A stretch of 64,000 nucleotides of DNA from Hyphomicrobiaceae bacterium (GTDB taxonomy: Bacteria; Pseudomonadota; Alphaproteobacteria; Rhizobiales; Hyphomicrobiaceae), in NCBI GenBank assembly GCA_020638035.1, contig JACKJI010000004.1, positions 62,001-126,000 of the forward strand. Direction: 5' to 3'. This document shows, one piece after another, positions 42,645-51,429 of the stretch. The position numbers were made by a program, and so were the translations under genes. How positions within the stretch are numbered: position 1 is the stretch's first letter; each line of letters starts with the position of its first letter. Under the pieces are notes generated by a model. The model was not told the origin of the DNA, ran no database searches, and was given only the letters and a program-made list of their open reading frames with translations.

Positions 42645-44047
42645 GCCGCCACCTCGCCAACGAGCTTGAGGCCGTCCCGACCTATGATGCGCGAACGGAT
42701 CAACGTGCCCTCAGCGGGCGCGTCGACGAGGCGAACCTCGGCAAATTGCGGCGTGCGGCCAGTATCGTCCCGTTCCATCAGCAACTGTACTGTTCGTCCG
42801 GTCTGGCCTGCCAAATAGGTGCCGAGCGCACGCTCGCCAAGTCCTCGCAGCACGGCAGCCCGTGCCTTGACTGTCTGGCGGTCGACCTGCGGCATCCGCG
42901 CGGCCGGTGTACCCGTTCTGGGCGAGAACGGGAAGACATGAAGATGGGTAAGGCCGCAGTCCTCGACGATGCCGCAGGTGCTGGCGAACATGGCCTCGGT
43001 TTCGGTCGGGAAGCCGGCGATGAGATCGGCGCCAAACACGATGTCAGGGCGCAAACGTCTGGCATCGTTGCAGAAACGGATGGCGTCGGCGCGGGAATGG
43101 CGCCGCTTCATGCGCTTGAGGATTATGTCGTCGCCGGCCTGCATGGACAAATGCAGATGCGGCATCAGACGCTCCTCCTCGGCGAGGGCGGCCATCAGAT
43201 CTGGATCCGCCTCGACCTGATCGATGGAGGACAGCCGCAACCTCGGCAATTCGGGCACAAGTTTCAGAATCTTGCGCACGAGCTTTCCAAGACGCATGTC
43301 GCCGGGCAGGTCGCCACCATAGGAGGTGATGTCGACGCCGGTCAGGACGATCTCGCCGAAGCCCTGTTCGACGAGATGGCGGATTTCGGCAACGACATCG
43401 CCCGCCGGCACCGAGCGAGACGGGCCGCGGCCGAAGGGAATGATGCAGAACGTGCAGCGGTGATCGCAACCGTTCTGGACCTGTACATAGGCGCGGGCGC
43501 GCGAGCCGAAGCCGTCGATCATGTGGCTCGCAGTCTCGGTGACGCTGGCGATGTCGTTGACGATCACGGCCGGGCTGTCGGAGGTGGCGAGCGCAGCGAA
43601 GGTTTGAGGCCGCATCTTGTCGTCGTTGCCGATCACGTGATCGACGCCGTCGAGGGCGGCGAAGCGCTCCGGCTCGATCTGGGCGGCGCAGCCGGTAACG
43701 ATGATGCGGGTGCCAGGGTTATCACGGCGCAGGCGGCGGATCGTCTGGCGGGCTTGTCGGACGGCCTCGTTGGTGACGGCGCAGGTATTGACGATGATCG
43801 CGTCTGCGAGCCCCGCGGCCTCGGCGTGGCGGCGCATGACCTCCGACTCATAGGCGTTGAGACGGCAGCCAAGCGTGAGGATGCGCGGGGAAAGTATGCC
43901 CGTGTTCGAGTCTGGCCTGGTGTTGTCCCACGATGACGGACGCGCGGCGCTCTTCTCGCCGCACGCCTGTGCAGTGGGATCAGCCGCCGTGTCGTTCGCG
44001 TCGTGCATTCCGTCGCTCTCGATTGCGTCGCTTGTCGGCCGGTTCAT
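42641..44047 (-). CDS. mtaB: tRNA t6A37 methylthiotransferase MtaB
   Basis: 468 aa. The N-terminal MTTase domain has LTLGCRLNAYESEV, NTCAVTNEAVRQ and VTGCAAQIEPERF, which supply three Fe-S Cys. The radical SAM motif is CDHRCTFCIIPFGRGPSRS near residue 195, and a TRAM domain ends the protein. It converts N6-threonylcarbamoyl-A37 to its 2-methylthio form in certain tRNAs. About 50 residues before the first motif are weakly conserved, so the start may be further in. The start shares one base with the dapF stop. Confidence 0.92.
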   Translation of the reverse strand: MNRPTSDAIESDGMHDANDTAADPTAQACGEKSAARPSSWDNTRPDSNTGILSPRILTLGCRLNAYESEVMRRHAEAAGLADAIIVNTCAVTNEAVRQARQTIRRLRRDNPGTRIIVTGCAAQIEPERFAALDGVDHVIGNDDKMRPQTFAALATSDSPAVIVNDIASVTETASHMIDGFGSRARAYVQVQNGCDHRCTFCIIPFGRGPSRSVPAGDVVAEIRHLVEQGFGEIVLTGVDITSYGGDLPGDMRLGKLVRKILKLVPELPRLRLSSIDQVEADPDLMAALAEEERLMPHLHLSMQAGDDIILKRMKRRHSRADAIRFCNDARRLRPDIVFGADLIAGFPTETEAMFASTCGIVEDCGLTHLHVFPFSPRTGTPAARMPQVDRQTVKARAAVLRGLGERALGTYLAGQTGRTVQLLMERDDTGRTPQFAEVRLVDAPAEGTLIRSRIIGRDGLKLVGEVAA

Positions 44048-44925
44048 CAGGCAACCGTGACCGGTCGCAAACCATCGCGCGAGAGCGCGCCGCGGAACTC
44101 GGTTTCGGCCGGGCCGGTCATCATGATGTGATCGTCAGGTGTCCAGGCGATGACGAGATCGCCTCCCGGTAGCGAAACGGTCACCTCCGTGTCGCGATCG
44201 ACCAGTTTCTTACGCATGGCGCTGACGGCGGCGGCACAGGCAGCGGTGCCGCAGGCCCGCGTCAGGCCGGCGCCGCGCTCCCAGGTGCGGATCTTCAAAT
44301 GCGTGCGCGAGAGGATCTGAGCGATCGAAATGTTGGCGCGCTCCGGGAAGATCGGGTGGTTTTCGAGCAACGGGCCGACGCGACCGAGGTCGATGGTATC
44401 GACGTCTTCGACCCAGAAAATCGCGTGCGGGTTGCCGACGTTGACAACGGAAGGCGAGTGCAGAACGGGATTGTCGATTGGGCCGACCTGAAGTTCGATG
44501 GCGCGCGTGTCATGAAACGGCTCGGCCAGCGGAATGTCTGCCCAGCCAAAGCGCGGGCGGCCCATGTCGACGGTGATGCGGTCGACGCTGGTCACGCTGG
44601 CTTCCAGTTCGCCCGCATCGGTGTCGATGGTGATCTGCCGGGAGCCTGTCTCTTCTGCGAGCAGCCATGCGATGCAGCGGGTCGCGTTGCCGCAGGCGGA
44701 AACCTCCGAACCGTCGGCATTGAGGATGCGCATGCGGACGTCGGCATGCCGGGACGGCTCGAGCACGATCACCTGATCACAGCCGAGGCTGGACGAGCGG
44801 TCGGCGAGGTGACGCGCCTCCTCGGCTTCGATGCGCACAGGGGTGCCGCGGGCATCGACAACGACGAAATCGTTACCGAGGCCGTTCATCTTTACGAACG
44901 GGATGGTTCTGGCGGACGTGGTCAT
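44047..44925 (-). CDS. dapF: diaminopimelate epimerase
   Basis: 292 aa from the ATG at 44925; the in-frame extension to 44958 is not family-like. The two catalytic Cys lie in SACGNATRC near residue 80 and in TRACGTAACAAA near residue 230. FVKMNGLGNDFVVVD is the N-terminal signature. It interconverts LL- and meso-diaminopimelate for lysine and peptidoglycan. First gene of the dapF-mtaB-ftsY operon. It is divergent from the methyltransferase gene at 45033. Confidence 0.95.
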   Translation of the reverse strand: MTTSARTIPFVKMNGLGNDFVVVDARGTPVRIEAEEARHLADRSSSLGCDQVIVLEPSRHADVRMRILNADGSEVSACGNATRCIAWLLAEETGSRQITIDTDAGELEASVTSVDRITVDMGRPRFGWADIPLAEPFHDTRAIELQVGPIDNPVLHSPSVVNVGNPHAIFWVEDVDTIDLGRVGPLLENHPIFPERANISIAQILSRTHLKIRTWERGAGLTRACGTAACAAAVSAMRKKLVDRDTEVTVSLPGGDLVIAWTPDDHIMMTGPAETEFRGALSRDGLRPVTVA

Positions 44926-45032
44926 GCGCCCATATATGGCGAGTGTGGGTGAAAACACAATTCGCCCGGAGTGGAGGCGGCGGCCAAGTGGGTTTCCGGC
45001 TCACGGCCGGAGACATGACGTAAGGACGCACG

Positions 45033-45650
45033 ATGACGGAAAGCGCCGCCAAGCTTGCTGGTGCCGGTACGGTATCTCCGTGGGTTGAGCGCTTTCTGCA
45101 CGGTATCAAAGCCGGTGGGCGGGTGCTCGATGTGGCGTGCGGGAGCGGACGCCACCTCCGGTTGGCGCATGTGGCCGGTTATACCGTGACGGGGGTCGAT
45201 CGTGACCTGTCGGGCGTCGCCGATCTTTCGGGCTCCGAGCGCGTTCGTTTCGTCAAGGCGGACCTGGAAGCCGGCGGCTTGGATCCCCTGCGCGATCATC
45301 TGGGCGGGGAAACTTTCGACGGGGTGATCGTCACCAACTATCTGTGGCGGCCGATTCTGCCGGATATCGTTGCGCGTGTGGCTGTAGGGGGTGCGCTGAT
45401 TTATGAGACGTTCGCCGTCGGGAATGAGCGGGTTGGGCGGCGGAAGCCTTCAAATCCGGATTTCCTGCTGAAGCCTGGCGAGCTGCTGGAGGCGATCCGC
45501 CCGGCCCTCGTCGCAATCGCCTACGAGCATGTGTCGCTTTGTACCGAGACACTTGGCGCATCACTGCCGGCGCGCGTCGTGCAGAGGATCGTTGCCGTCG
45601 GTCCGGAGCATCCGTGGGTCACCATTCCGCCATTGTCGATGCAATCGTAG
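45033..45650 (+). CDS. class I SAM-dependent methyltransferase
   Basis: 205 aa. Rossmann motif I is VLDVACGSGRHLRLA near residue 31, followed by the acidic VDRD after the second strand. ADLEAGGL and FDGVIVTNYLWRP continue the fold. The C-terminal EPSMTERD-type motif is absent. The type resembles the TehB-like small-molecule group; substrate unknown. It is divergent from dapF and not clearly in an operon. Confidence 0.8.
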   Translation: MTESAAKLAGAGTVSPWVERFLHGIKAGGRVLDVACGSGRHLRLAHVAGYTVTGVDRDLSGVADLSGSERVRFVKADLEAGGLDPLRDHLGGETFDGVIVTNYLWRPILPDIVARVAVGGALIYETFAVGNERVGRRKPSNPDFLLKPGELLEAIRPALVAIAYEHVSLCTETLGASLPARVVQRIVAVGPEHPWVTIPPLSMQS

Positions 45651-45707
45651 CGCGGCACGCGCTGTTGCGCGGCCGCTGCTGGACGGACGAATGCCTGGAG
45701 AGATGAG

Positions 45708-46865
45708 ATGAGGATGTACAGGTTGTCGGCTGCGATATCGGCGATGCTCGCGCTGGCAGCGGTGTCGCGGGTTGAGGCTGTGCAGACCAATGCGCCTGCT
45801 GCTCCGGCGACGGCCGTCAACGTCGATACGGTGGCCAAAGGTTTGGCTCACCCTTGGGGGCTGCAATTTCTGCCCGACGGGCGTCTGCTCGTCACCGAGC
45901 GGGATGGCCAGCTCAGGATCGTGACGAAAGACGGCAGGTTGTCGGCGCCGGTGGCGGGTGTGCCGGAGGTTCATGCGAGGGGCCAGGGTGGGTTGCTGGA
46001 TGTGCGATTGGCACCGGACTTCGCCAAGAGCGGTACGATATTTCTTTCCTACGCAGAGCCTCGCCCGGGCTGGGGCAAGAGCGGAACGTCAGTCGCGCGT
46101 GGGCGGCTGATGCTGGACGAGCAGGCCGGTTCCGGGCGTATCGAGGACGTCAAAGTGATCTTCCGGCAGGAGCCGGCGCAGGGAACCTCGCATCACTATG
46201 GCTCGCGCGTGGTGCCGGCGCCGGATGGCACCCTCTTCATCACAACGGGTGATCGCGGCAGCGGCGATCTCGCCCAGGATCCTTCGGCGCTGCTCGGCAA
46301 GGTTATCCGTATTTCTCCCGACGGTACGGTGCCCGCAGACAATCCGAAGCGCGAAGACTGGGCGCCGCAGATCTGGTCGATGGGACACCGCAATCTGCAA
46401 GGCGCGGCGATCGACCCGGTGACGGGAAAGCTATGGACGGTGGAACACGGTGCACGCGGCGGCGACGAGCTGAACCGGCCGGAAGCGGGCAAGAACTACG
46501 GCTGGCCGGTGATCAGCTACGGGCGCAACTACTCGGGCACCAAGATCGGCGTCGGCACGGCGAAAGAGGGCTACGAGCAACCGATCTACTATTGGGATCC
46601 ATCGATCGCGACTTCGGGATTGGCATTCTATACCGGCGAGCTGTTTGCCGGCTGGAAGGGCAATCTGCTGGTGGGTGGTCTTGGTGGTGCGCGGCTATCG
46701 CGCCTCGTACTCGACGGCGGAAAGGTGGTGGCCGAAGAAGTGCTTCTGGCCGATCGCGGTGATCGCATTCGTGACGTCAGGGTCGGGCCGGAGGGTGCCG
46801 TCTACGTGCTGGTTGATGATAGCAACGGTGCAATTCTCAAACTGACACCGGCGGCCGGGCGCTGA
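45708..46865 (+). CDS. PQQ-dependent sugar dehydrogenase family protein (YliI/Asd-like)
   Basis: 385 aa with a signal peptide (about residues 1-26). Six-bladed propeller of the soluble glucose dehydrogenase type: GLAHPWGLQFLPDGRLLVTE opens it, GQGGLLDVRLAPDF and ITTGDRGSGDLAQDPSALLG follow, and MGHRNLQGAAIDPVTGKLW then EHGARGGDELN carry conserved His/Arg/Glu positions. Family members oxidise aldoses in the periplasm using PQQ. It lies 57 bases after the methyltransferase gene. No PQQ synthesis genes are in the window. Confidence 0.88.
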   Translation: MRMYRLSAAISAMLALAAVSRVEAVQTNAPAAPATAVNVDTVAKGLAHPWGLQFLPDGRLLVTERDGQLRIVTKDGRLSAPVAGVPEVHARGQGGLLDVRLAPDFAKSGTIFLSYAEPRPGWGKSGTSVARGRLMLDEQAGSGRIEDVKVIFRQEPAQGTSHHYGSRVVPAPDGTLFITTGDRGSGDLAQDPSALLGKVIRISPDGTVPADNPKREDWAPQIWSMGHRNLQGAAIDPVTGKLWTVEHGARGGDELNRPEAGKNYGWPVISYGRNYSGTKIGVGTAKEGYEQPIYYWDPSIATSGLAFYTGELFAGWKGNLLVGGLGGARLSRLVLDGGKVVAEEVLLADRGDRIRDVRVGPEGAVYVLVDDSNGAILKLTPAAGR

Positions 46866-46984
46866 CGGAGGCTGAATGCTGCGGTGCAGCGACAGGCGCT
46901 ATGCATGCGTGGCGTTGTGCGCGAACCACGCCTCGTCCATTATTGCCTCGTACTGAGCTTCAGGCAGTGATCGAGGACGGGGCG

Positions 46985-47845
46985 ATGACGAACGAGATAG
47001 TGCAATCGCAAACGGCAGGCGCCACGAACGGAACAACAGCGACAACAATGGGTGGTCGCAAGAAAAAGTCGCCGTGGCCCGACGTCTTCAAGATCACGTC
47101 TGGCGATGTGTTCGCCGCCCTCGCCAAAGGGCTTGAGGATTTTCGTGCGGCACCCGGTTTCGGGTTGTTCTTCGGTGGGATCTACGCGCTGGGCGGCATC
47201 ACCATCTACATTCTGCTGACGCGGTTCGACCTGCCCTATCTCGTCTATCCTATGGCGACCGGGTTCGTGCTGATCGCTCCCTTTGTGGCGACGGGTCTCT
47301 ACGACGTATCGCGCAAGCTGTTGGATGGCGAGGCGCTGTCGTGGTCGGGTGTGCTCTCCTCGGTGTGGGGCGCGTCGGGTCGGGACATGGGGTGGATGGC
47401 GCTTGTCACTGGGTTCACGCTGATCATCTGGATGGACATCGCCGCACTCTTGTTCTTTGGATTCTTCGGTGGTCAGGGAATTGCCACGGGGACCGTGCCG
47501 GAGCTTTTCAAGCAGATCCTGACGACGCCTGCGGGCTGGCTGTTCCTGCTCATGGGCAATTCGATCGGCGCGTTGATTGCGATGTTCGTGTTCTCCTTCA
47601 CGGCGGTGTCGTTCCCGATGCTCTATGACCGCGACATCGATTTCGTGACGGCAATGGTGACGAGCGTGCGCAGCGTGAAGGAGAACTCCGGTCCGATGCT
47701 GCTTTGGGCGATCATCATTGGTTTTCTGATGTTGATCTCGATTGCGTCAGGCTTCCTCGCCTTCTTCATCGTGCTGCCGGTGCTGGGGCACGCGACATTC
47801 CATCTCTACAAGCGTCTCGTCGGTCCGCAGCCGGGCGCCGCGTGA
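46985..47845 (+). CDS. DUF2189 integral membrane protein
   Basis: 286 aa from the ATG at 46985; a longer frame from 46901 is not credible. Cytoplasmic N-terminus of about 55 residues is Gly/Thr/Lys-rich. About six helices follow, with the DUF2189 block AALAKGLEDFRAAPGFGLFF at the first. GLYDVSRKLLDGE lies in a loop. The family is common beside cytochrome oxidase genes in other bacteria and has no defined function. No respiratory gene is adjacent here. Confidence 0.85.
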   Translation: MTNEIVQSQTAGATNGTTATTMGGRKKKSPWPDVFKITSGDVFAALAKGLEDFRAAPGFGLFFGGIYALGGITIYILLTRFDLPYLVYPMATGFVLIAPFVATGLYDVSRKLLDGEALSWSGVLSSVWGASGRDMGWMALVTGFTLIIWMDIAALLFFGFFGGQGIATGTVPELFKQILTTPAGWLFLLMGNSIGALIAMFVFSFTAVSFPMLYDRDIDFVTAMVTSVRSVKENSGPMLLWAIIIGFLMLISIASGFLAFFIVLPVLGHATFHLYKRLVGPQPGAA

Positions 47846-47974
47846 TCGACGCTGAGAAGCTCGATACGGAGGTGCCGGCGTGTGGGTGATCGGGCGGCTC
47901 GTCGTGGTGGCCTGATCTAACGGCGCGCCGTCACCAAGACTGTTTGTTGCCCATAATCATGGATCTTGTGCTGC

Positions 47975-48871
47975 ATGGAACCCAATCCCGTCCGTTATGT
48001 CCCGCCGGTCTACCGGCCACCTAGTGAGGCGGAATCGTTGATCCTGCCAGTGACGGACGGCTGCTCGTGGAACAAGTGCACGTTCTGCGAAATGTACACC
48101 GATGCAGAAAAGCGCTTCCGGCCGCGCAGCGAGGAGGAGATCGTCGAGACGATCCGGCGTTGTCGGGAAGCGTTTGGTGATCAGGTGCGGCGGGTGTTTC
48201 TTGCGGATGGCGATGCTTTGACGCTGTCGGCGCGGCGTCTGACGAGCGTGCTCGAGGCGATCCGGCGCGAGCTGCCAGCGGTGCGGCGTGTGTCGAGCTA
48301 TTGCCTGCCCCGGAACGTGCGTAACAAGTCGGTCGAGGATCTCAAGAGGCTGGCTGAACTGGGGCTGTCGATCGTCTACGTCGGTGCGGAGTCCGGTGAT
48401 GATGAAGTGCTGGAGCGGGTCAACAAGGGCGAGACCTTCGAGACGACGCGGGAAGCGCTCGACAAGCTCGGTGCGGCGGGCATCAAGCGCTCTGTCATGA
48501 TCCTCAACGGGCTTGGCGGACGGACGTTGTGGCGGCAGCATGCGGAGAACTCGGCGCGGCTGATGAACGCCACGCAGCCAGAGTTCCTGGCAACGCTGGT
48601 GGTGAGCTTCCCGAAGGGGGAAGAGCGGTTCCGGGCCGGGTTCGACGGCTGGCAAGAGCTCAGTGTGGTCGAGCTGATGCAAGAGATGGAGTTGATGCTG
48701 TCGCGGCTTGAGTTGAAGCGCACGGTGTTCCGGTCGGACCATGCATCGAACTGGTTGATCCTCAAGGGCACGCTAGGCGCCGACAAAGCGCGGCTTCTGG
48801 CTGAGCTGAGGGCGGCAATAGCGGCGCCCGACCAAGCGCGACTGCGTCCGGCCTGGGCTCGCGGGTTGTGA
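47975..48871 (+). CDS. radical SAM protein
   Basis: 298 aa from the ATG at 47975 (a TTG lies three codons earlier). The 4Fe-4S motif is in GCSWNKCTFCEMY, a CxxxKCxFC variant of CX3CX2C. The sequence PVYRPPSEAESLILPVTDG at the start and GAESGDDEVLERVNKGET near residue 130 fit the uncharacterised radical SAM group found widely in bacteria. TIM-barrel core to about residue 230 then a helical tail. The reaction is not known. Confidence 0.85.
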   Translation: MEPNPVRYVPPVYRPPSEAESLILPVTDGCSWNKCTFCEMYTDAEKRFRPRSEEEIVETIRRCREAFGDQVRRVFLADGDALTLSARRLTSVLEAIRRELPAVRRVSSYCLPRNVRNKSVEDLKRLAELGLSIVYVGAESGDDEVLERVNKGETFETTREALDKLGAAGIKRSVMILNGLGGRTLWRQHAENSARLMNATQPEFLATLVVSFPKGEERFRAGFDGWQELSVVELMQEMELMLSRLELKRTVFRSDHASNWLILKGTLGADKARLLAELRAAIAAPDQARLRPAWARGL

Positions 48872-48986
48872 ATTCCGGTCAGGGAACGCGCTGGCTTGTC
48901 CGCACATAACGAGCGCGTTCCCGTCCCTTGAACCTACGAGTGTCCGCGATGCGGCGCTTGTGACCGCATTCGCGGATCGAGTTGCA

Positions 48987-49964
48987 TCATTCGGGGACAA
49001 GCGTCTGCCGCTTCGTGATTTCGAGGAGGGTCGGCGGGACCGGCAGCTTGGCCGACAGGCTCATCAGTTTTTCAACGGTATCGCGCACGAGGTTTGATTC
49101 GAGCGTGAATTCGGCTTCGTCGCGTTCGACAGTGAGCGACGGCACCGCCGAAGTGAGTGCTGGAACGAGATCAGGTCCGCCGGTCCAGGTGCCCGTCCAG
49201 GTGATGTTTGGGACCTGGTTTGCCGCGGCCCACCTCTCAATCAGGTCGTCGATCCAGCCATGCAAATACCAGAAGTGCGGGTTGACGTGGCTCGAGTACG
49301 TGTCACCCAGGTAGTCGTAGTCGAGCGCATCAAAGCGCGGATCTCCTCCGGCCGGGTCGGCGAGATTGACGCCAGGGCGATAGCCGACGGGCTCAGACGA
49401 CCATCGCATGTGCATCGCGTTGTGGATCGTCATCTCGGCCAGGTTTCCTATGGCGCCGAGCGACAGGGCTCTCAGTGTGGCTGGGGACGTCAGGAACTTC
49501 TCCTGCAGGCTCATCGTGGTTTCGAAATACTGGTCGGACTTGATGAAGCGCAGGAACCGCGTCGTGGCAGCATTCGATTGGGGGCTGTCATTCGGATCGG
49601 CGTAATCCCAGGCGGGGGGAACAGGAAAGTCGGAATCGCCCGGCAATGGGATGGTCGACCAGCGGCTGATCGGAGGCTCCCCCGCAAGGTGCAGGTGGTG
49701 GTCGGTCATCGCGATCATGTCGCGATGCATGAACAGGAAGTCCTCGCCCGAGAAATTATCCAAGAGGAGGTGGCCGTCCGCTGACCGGGGCGATCTGTCG
49801 CCGGGCAGATCCCATTTCAGCGTTCGCAGCAGTGATCGCCCATCCTCGCCGAAATCCGGATTTGACCAGACCGCGCGAACATAGTGCCAGAGTTCGTGCT
49901 GTAGGCGCATCGATTTCGATGCCTGCATGCGGCGCACGGATTCAGGGATTATTCTCATAGCCAT
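48987..49964 (-). CDS. tyrosinase-like di-copper protein (divergent)
   Basis: 325 aa, no signal peptide. Several blocks fit the type 3 copper (tyrosinase/PvdP/hemocyanin) fold. CuA-like: EDFLFMHRDMIAMTDHHL, with H80 matching the His of the F-L-x-W-H-R motif and H65 a possible second ligand. CuB-like: EMTIHNAMHMRW gives H181 and H185, and NPHFWYLHGWIDDLIERW gives H235; the usual H-H pair is L-H-G here. Family members hydroxylate phenols and oxidise catechols, or carry oxygen. This is inferred by motif only. It is monocistronic, leftward. Confidence 0.6.
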   Translation of the reverse strand: MAMRIIPESVRRMQASKSMRLQHELWHYVRAVWSNPDFGEDGRSLLRTLKWDLPGDRSPRSADGHLLLDNFSGEDFLFMHRDMIAMTDHHLHLAGEPPISRWSTIPLPGDSDFPVPPAWDYADPNDSPQSNAATTRFLRFIKSDQYFETTMSLQEKFLTSPATLRALSLGAIGNLAEMTIHNAMHMRWSSEPVGYRPGVNLADPAGGDPRFDALDYDYLGDTYSSHVNPHFWYLHGWIDDLIERWAAANQVPNITWTGTWTGGPDLVPALTSAVPSLTVERDEAEFTLESNLVRDTVEKLMSLSAKLPVPPTLLEITKRQTLVPE

Positions 49965-50094
49965 GACTGCAATACCTTTTTGAAAAATATGAGATGGGCC
50001 GGAGCCTTTGAAAACAAGGCGAGAGCGCTCGCGGCCGCGGTGATCCTACCACTTCCGCGCTCTGGACGCGACCGCAAGGGCGCCGAGGCTCGAC

Positions 50095-50126
50095 TCGGGT
50101 GGAGGACTGATCGGGTGGAGGACTGA
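50095..50126. repeat. tandem direct repeat, two 16-base copies
   Basis: TCGGGTGGAGGACTGA occurs twice head to tail (50095-50110, 50111-50126) in the gap between the tyrosinase-like gene and the CBS gene. It may be a simple duplication. Confidence 0.8.
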
Positions 50127-50254
50127 GCACTATGGCCCAGCAGGTGGGCACGGCGCATTGCGTGGCATGGGCTTGACGTTTCGAACCGCTGGCAATTTGA
50201 TCGTAGTGCGGAGGCTGCAACCGTTTCCTGAGGTCGTATTTCGCGAGACGTCCC

Positions 50255-51298
50255 ATGAAAGCGCACGAGTTGATGACGACGAGCGTGATCTCCGTCGCAC
50301 CGGACGCACCGCTGCGCGGGGTGGCGCAGATGCTGCTCGATCATGGTATCAGCGCTGTCCCTGTTGTCGACGCCGGCATGCCGGTTGGGGTCGTCAGCGA
50401 AGGCGATATCGTTTCGCGTTGCTGCGAGCAGAGCCGGCCGCGGCGGGACTGGTTCGCTCGCCTGTTTGCAGGAGGTGCGGAGCTGGACGAGCTGATGATC
50501 TTTCAGCGATCAATGCAGGTTGCCCGCGATGTGATGAGTGCTCCCGTCATCACAACGGTGGAATCGGTGGAGGCGGAAGAGCTGTCGCGGATCATGATTA
50601 CGCACGGCGTCAAGCGGCTGCCGGTGGTGCGCGCCGGGCGAATGGTGGGGATCGTGAGCCGTGCGGACCTGTTGCGGGCCGTGGCGGCACGGGGCGGTGC
50701 GCCGAGCGCGCATCGCGAACACGAGCACTCGGCGCTGACGGATTTCTTCCTCGGTATCGATCACATGTTTCATCGCAATCATGCCCCACCGGTCGACGGT
50801 GGCGAGCATAGCGAACACGGCGATCTGGCAGCACGTGGTGCCGATCCCAGCAGCGGCGACACGGAGCACGTCTTCACTGCGGCGGCTCTTCGGGCGACAG
50901 TGGAGCATCACAAAGAGGAAGAGGCGCGGTTTCGTGCGCAGGCGCGCGCGGGGCGGCACGCGCAGTCGATGCGCGACGTTGGGATGATCCTCAATACGCA
51001 TCTGACGGAGGACGTGTGGCGTCACATGCTGCTTGACGCCCGCCACGCGGCGGAGCGCGGTGAGCGTGAGATTCAGCTACTGCGCATGCCGCACGAAGCC
51101 TGCACCGACAACGGGCGGCTCATCAACATTGGCGCAGAAGGATGGCCGGGGACGCTGCGGGGTGAGGCAGCGGAGTTATGGCTTCGCTGGCAGAGCGAGT
51201 TGAAGCCGCGCGGCTTCCGATTGGTGGCGCGGACGCTGGAGTATCCGGATGGTCTGCCCGGAGATATCGGTCTGTTCCTGGTGTGGGGTAGCGGGTAG
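50255..51298 (+). CDS. CBS domain protein with C-terminal unknown domain
   Basis: 347 aa. Two CBS domains: residues about 5-57 (MTTSVISVAPDAPLRGVAQM, then GISAVPVVDAGMPVGVVSEG) and about 92-148 (SAPVITTVESVEAEELSRIM, then GVKRLPVVRAGRMVGIVSR). CBS pairs bind adenine nucleotides. A His-rich linker (around residues 155-200) follows, then about 115 residues I do not recognise, with HLTEDVWRHMLLDARHAAER and PHEACTDNGRLINIG. It is probably a cytosolic energy or stress sensor. It is divergent from the tyrosinase-like gene. Confidence 0.8.
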   Translation: MKAHELMTTSVISVAPDAPLRGVAQMLLDHGISAVPVVDAGMPVGVVSEGDIVSRCCEQSRPRRDWFARLFAGGAELDELMIFQRSMQVARDVMSAPVITTVESVEAEELSRIMITHGVKRLPVVRAGRMVGIVSRADLLRAVAARGGAPSAHREHEHSALTDFFLGIDHMFHRNHAPPVDGGEHSEHGDLAARGADPSSGDTEHVFTAAALRATVEHHKEEEARFRAQARAGRHAQSMRDVGMILNTHLTEDVWRHMLLDARHAAERGEREIQLLRMPHEACTDNGRLINIGAEGWPGTLRGEAAELWLRWQSELKPRGFRLVARTLEYPDGLPGDIGLFLVWGSG

Positions 51299-51429
51299 GG
51301 CTCCGAGAGGGCGTTGCTGCAGCGTGATCGTCACGAGTTCTTCAAGCCAGGCGTAGATGTCAGCGCGGCATAGCTGGGGTCTTTTGGCGACCAAGCATAG
51401 GAGCACGCGCGCGTATCGACGCGTATCTA

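Noticed and set aside
43628..43641. GATCACGTGATC palindrome resembling a parS core
   Set aside because: It keeps only the TCACGTGA centre; the outer bases differ from the parS consensus, and it lies inside mtaB, 27 kb from the cluster.
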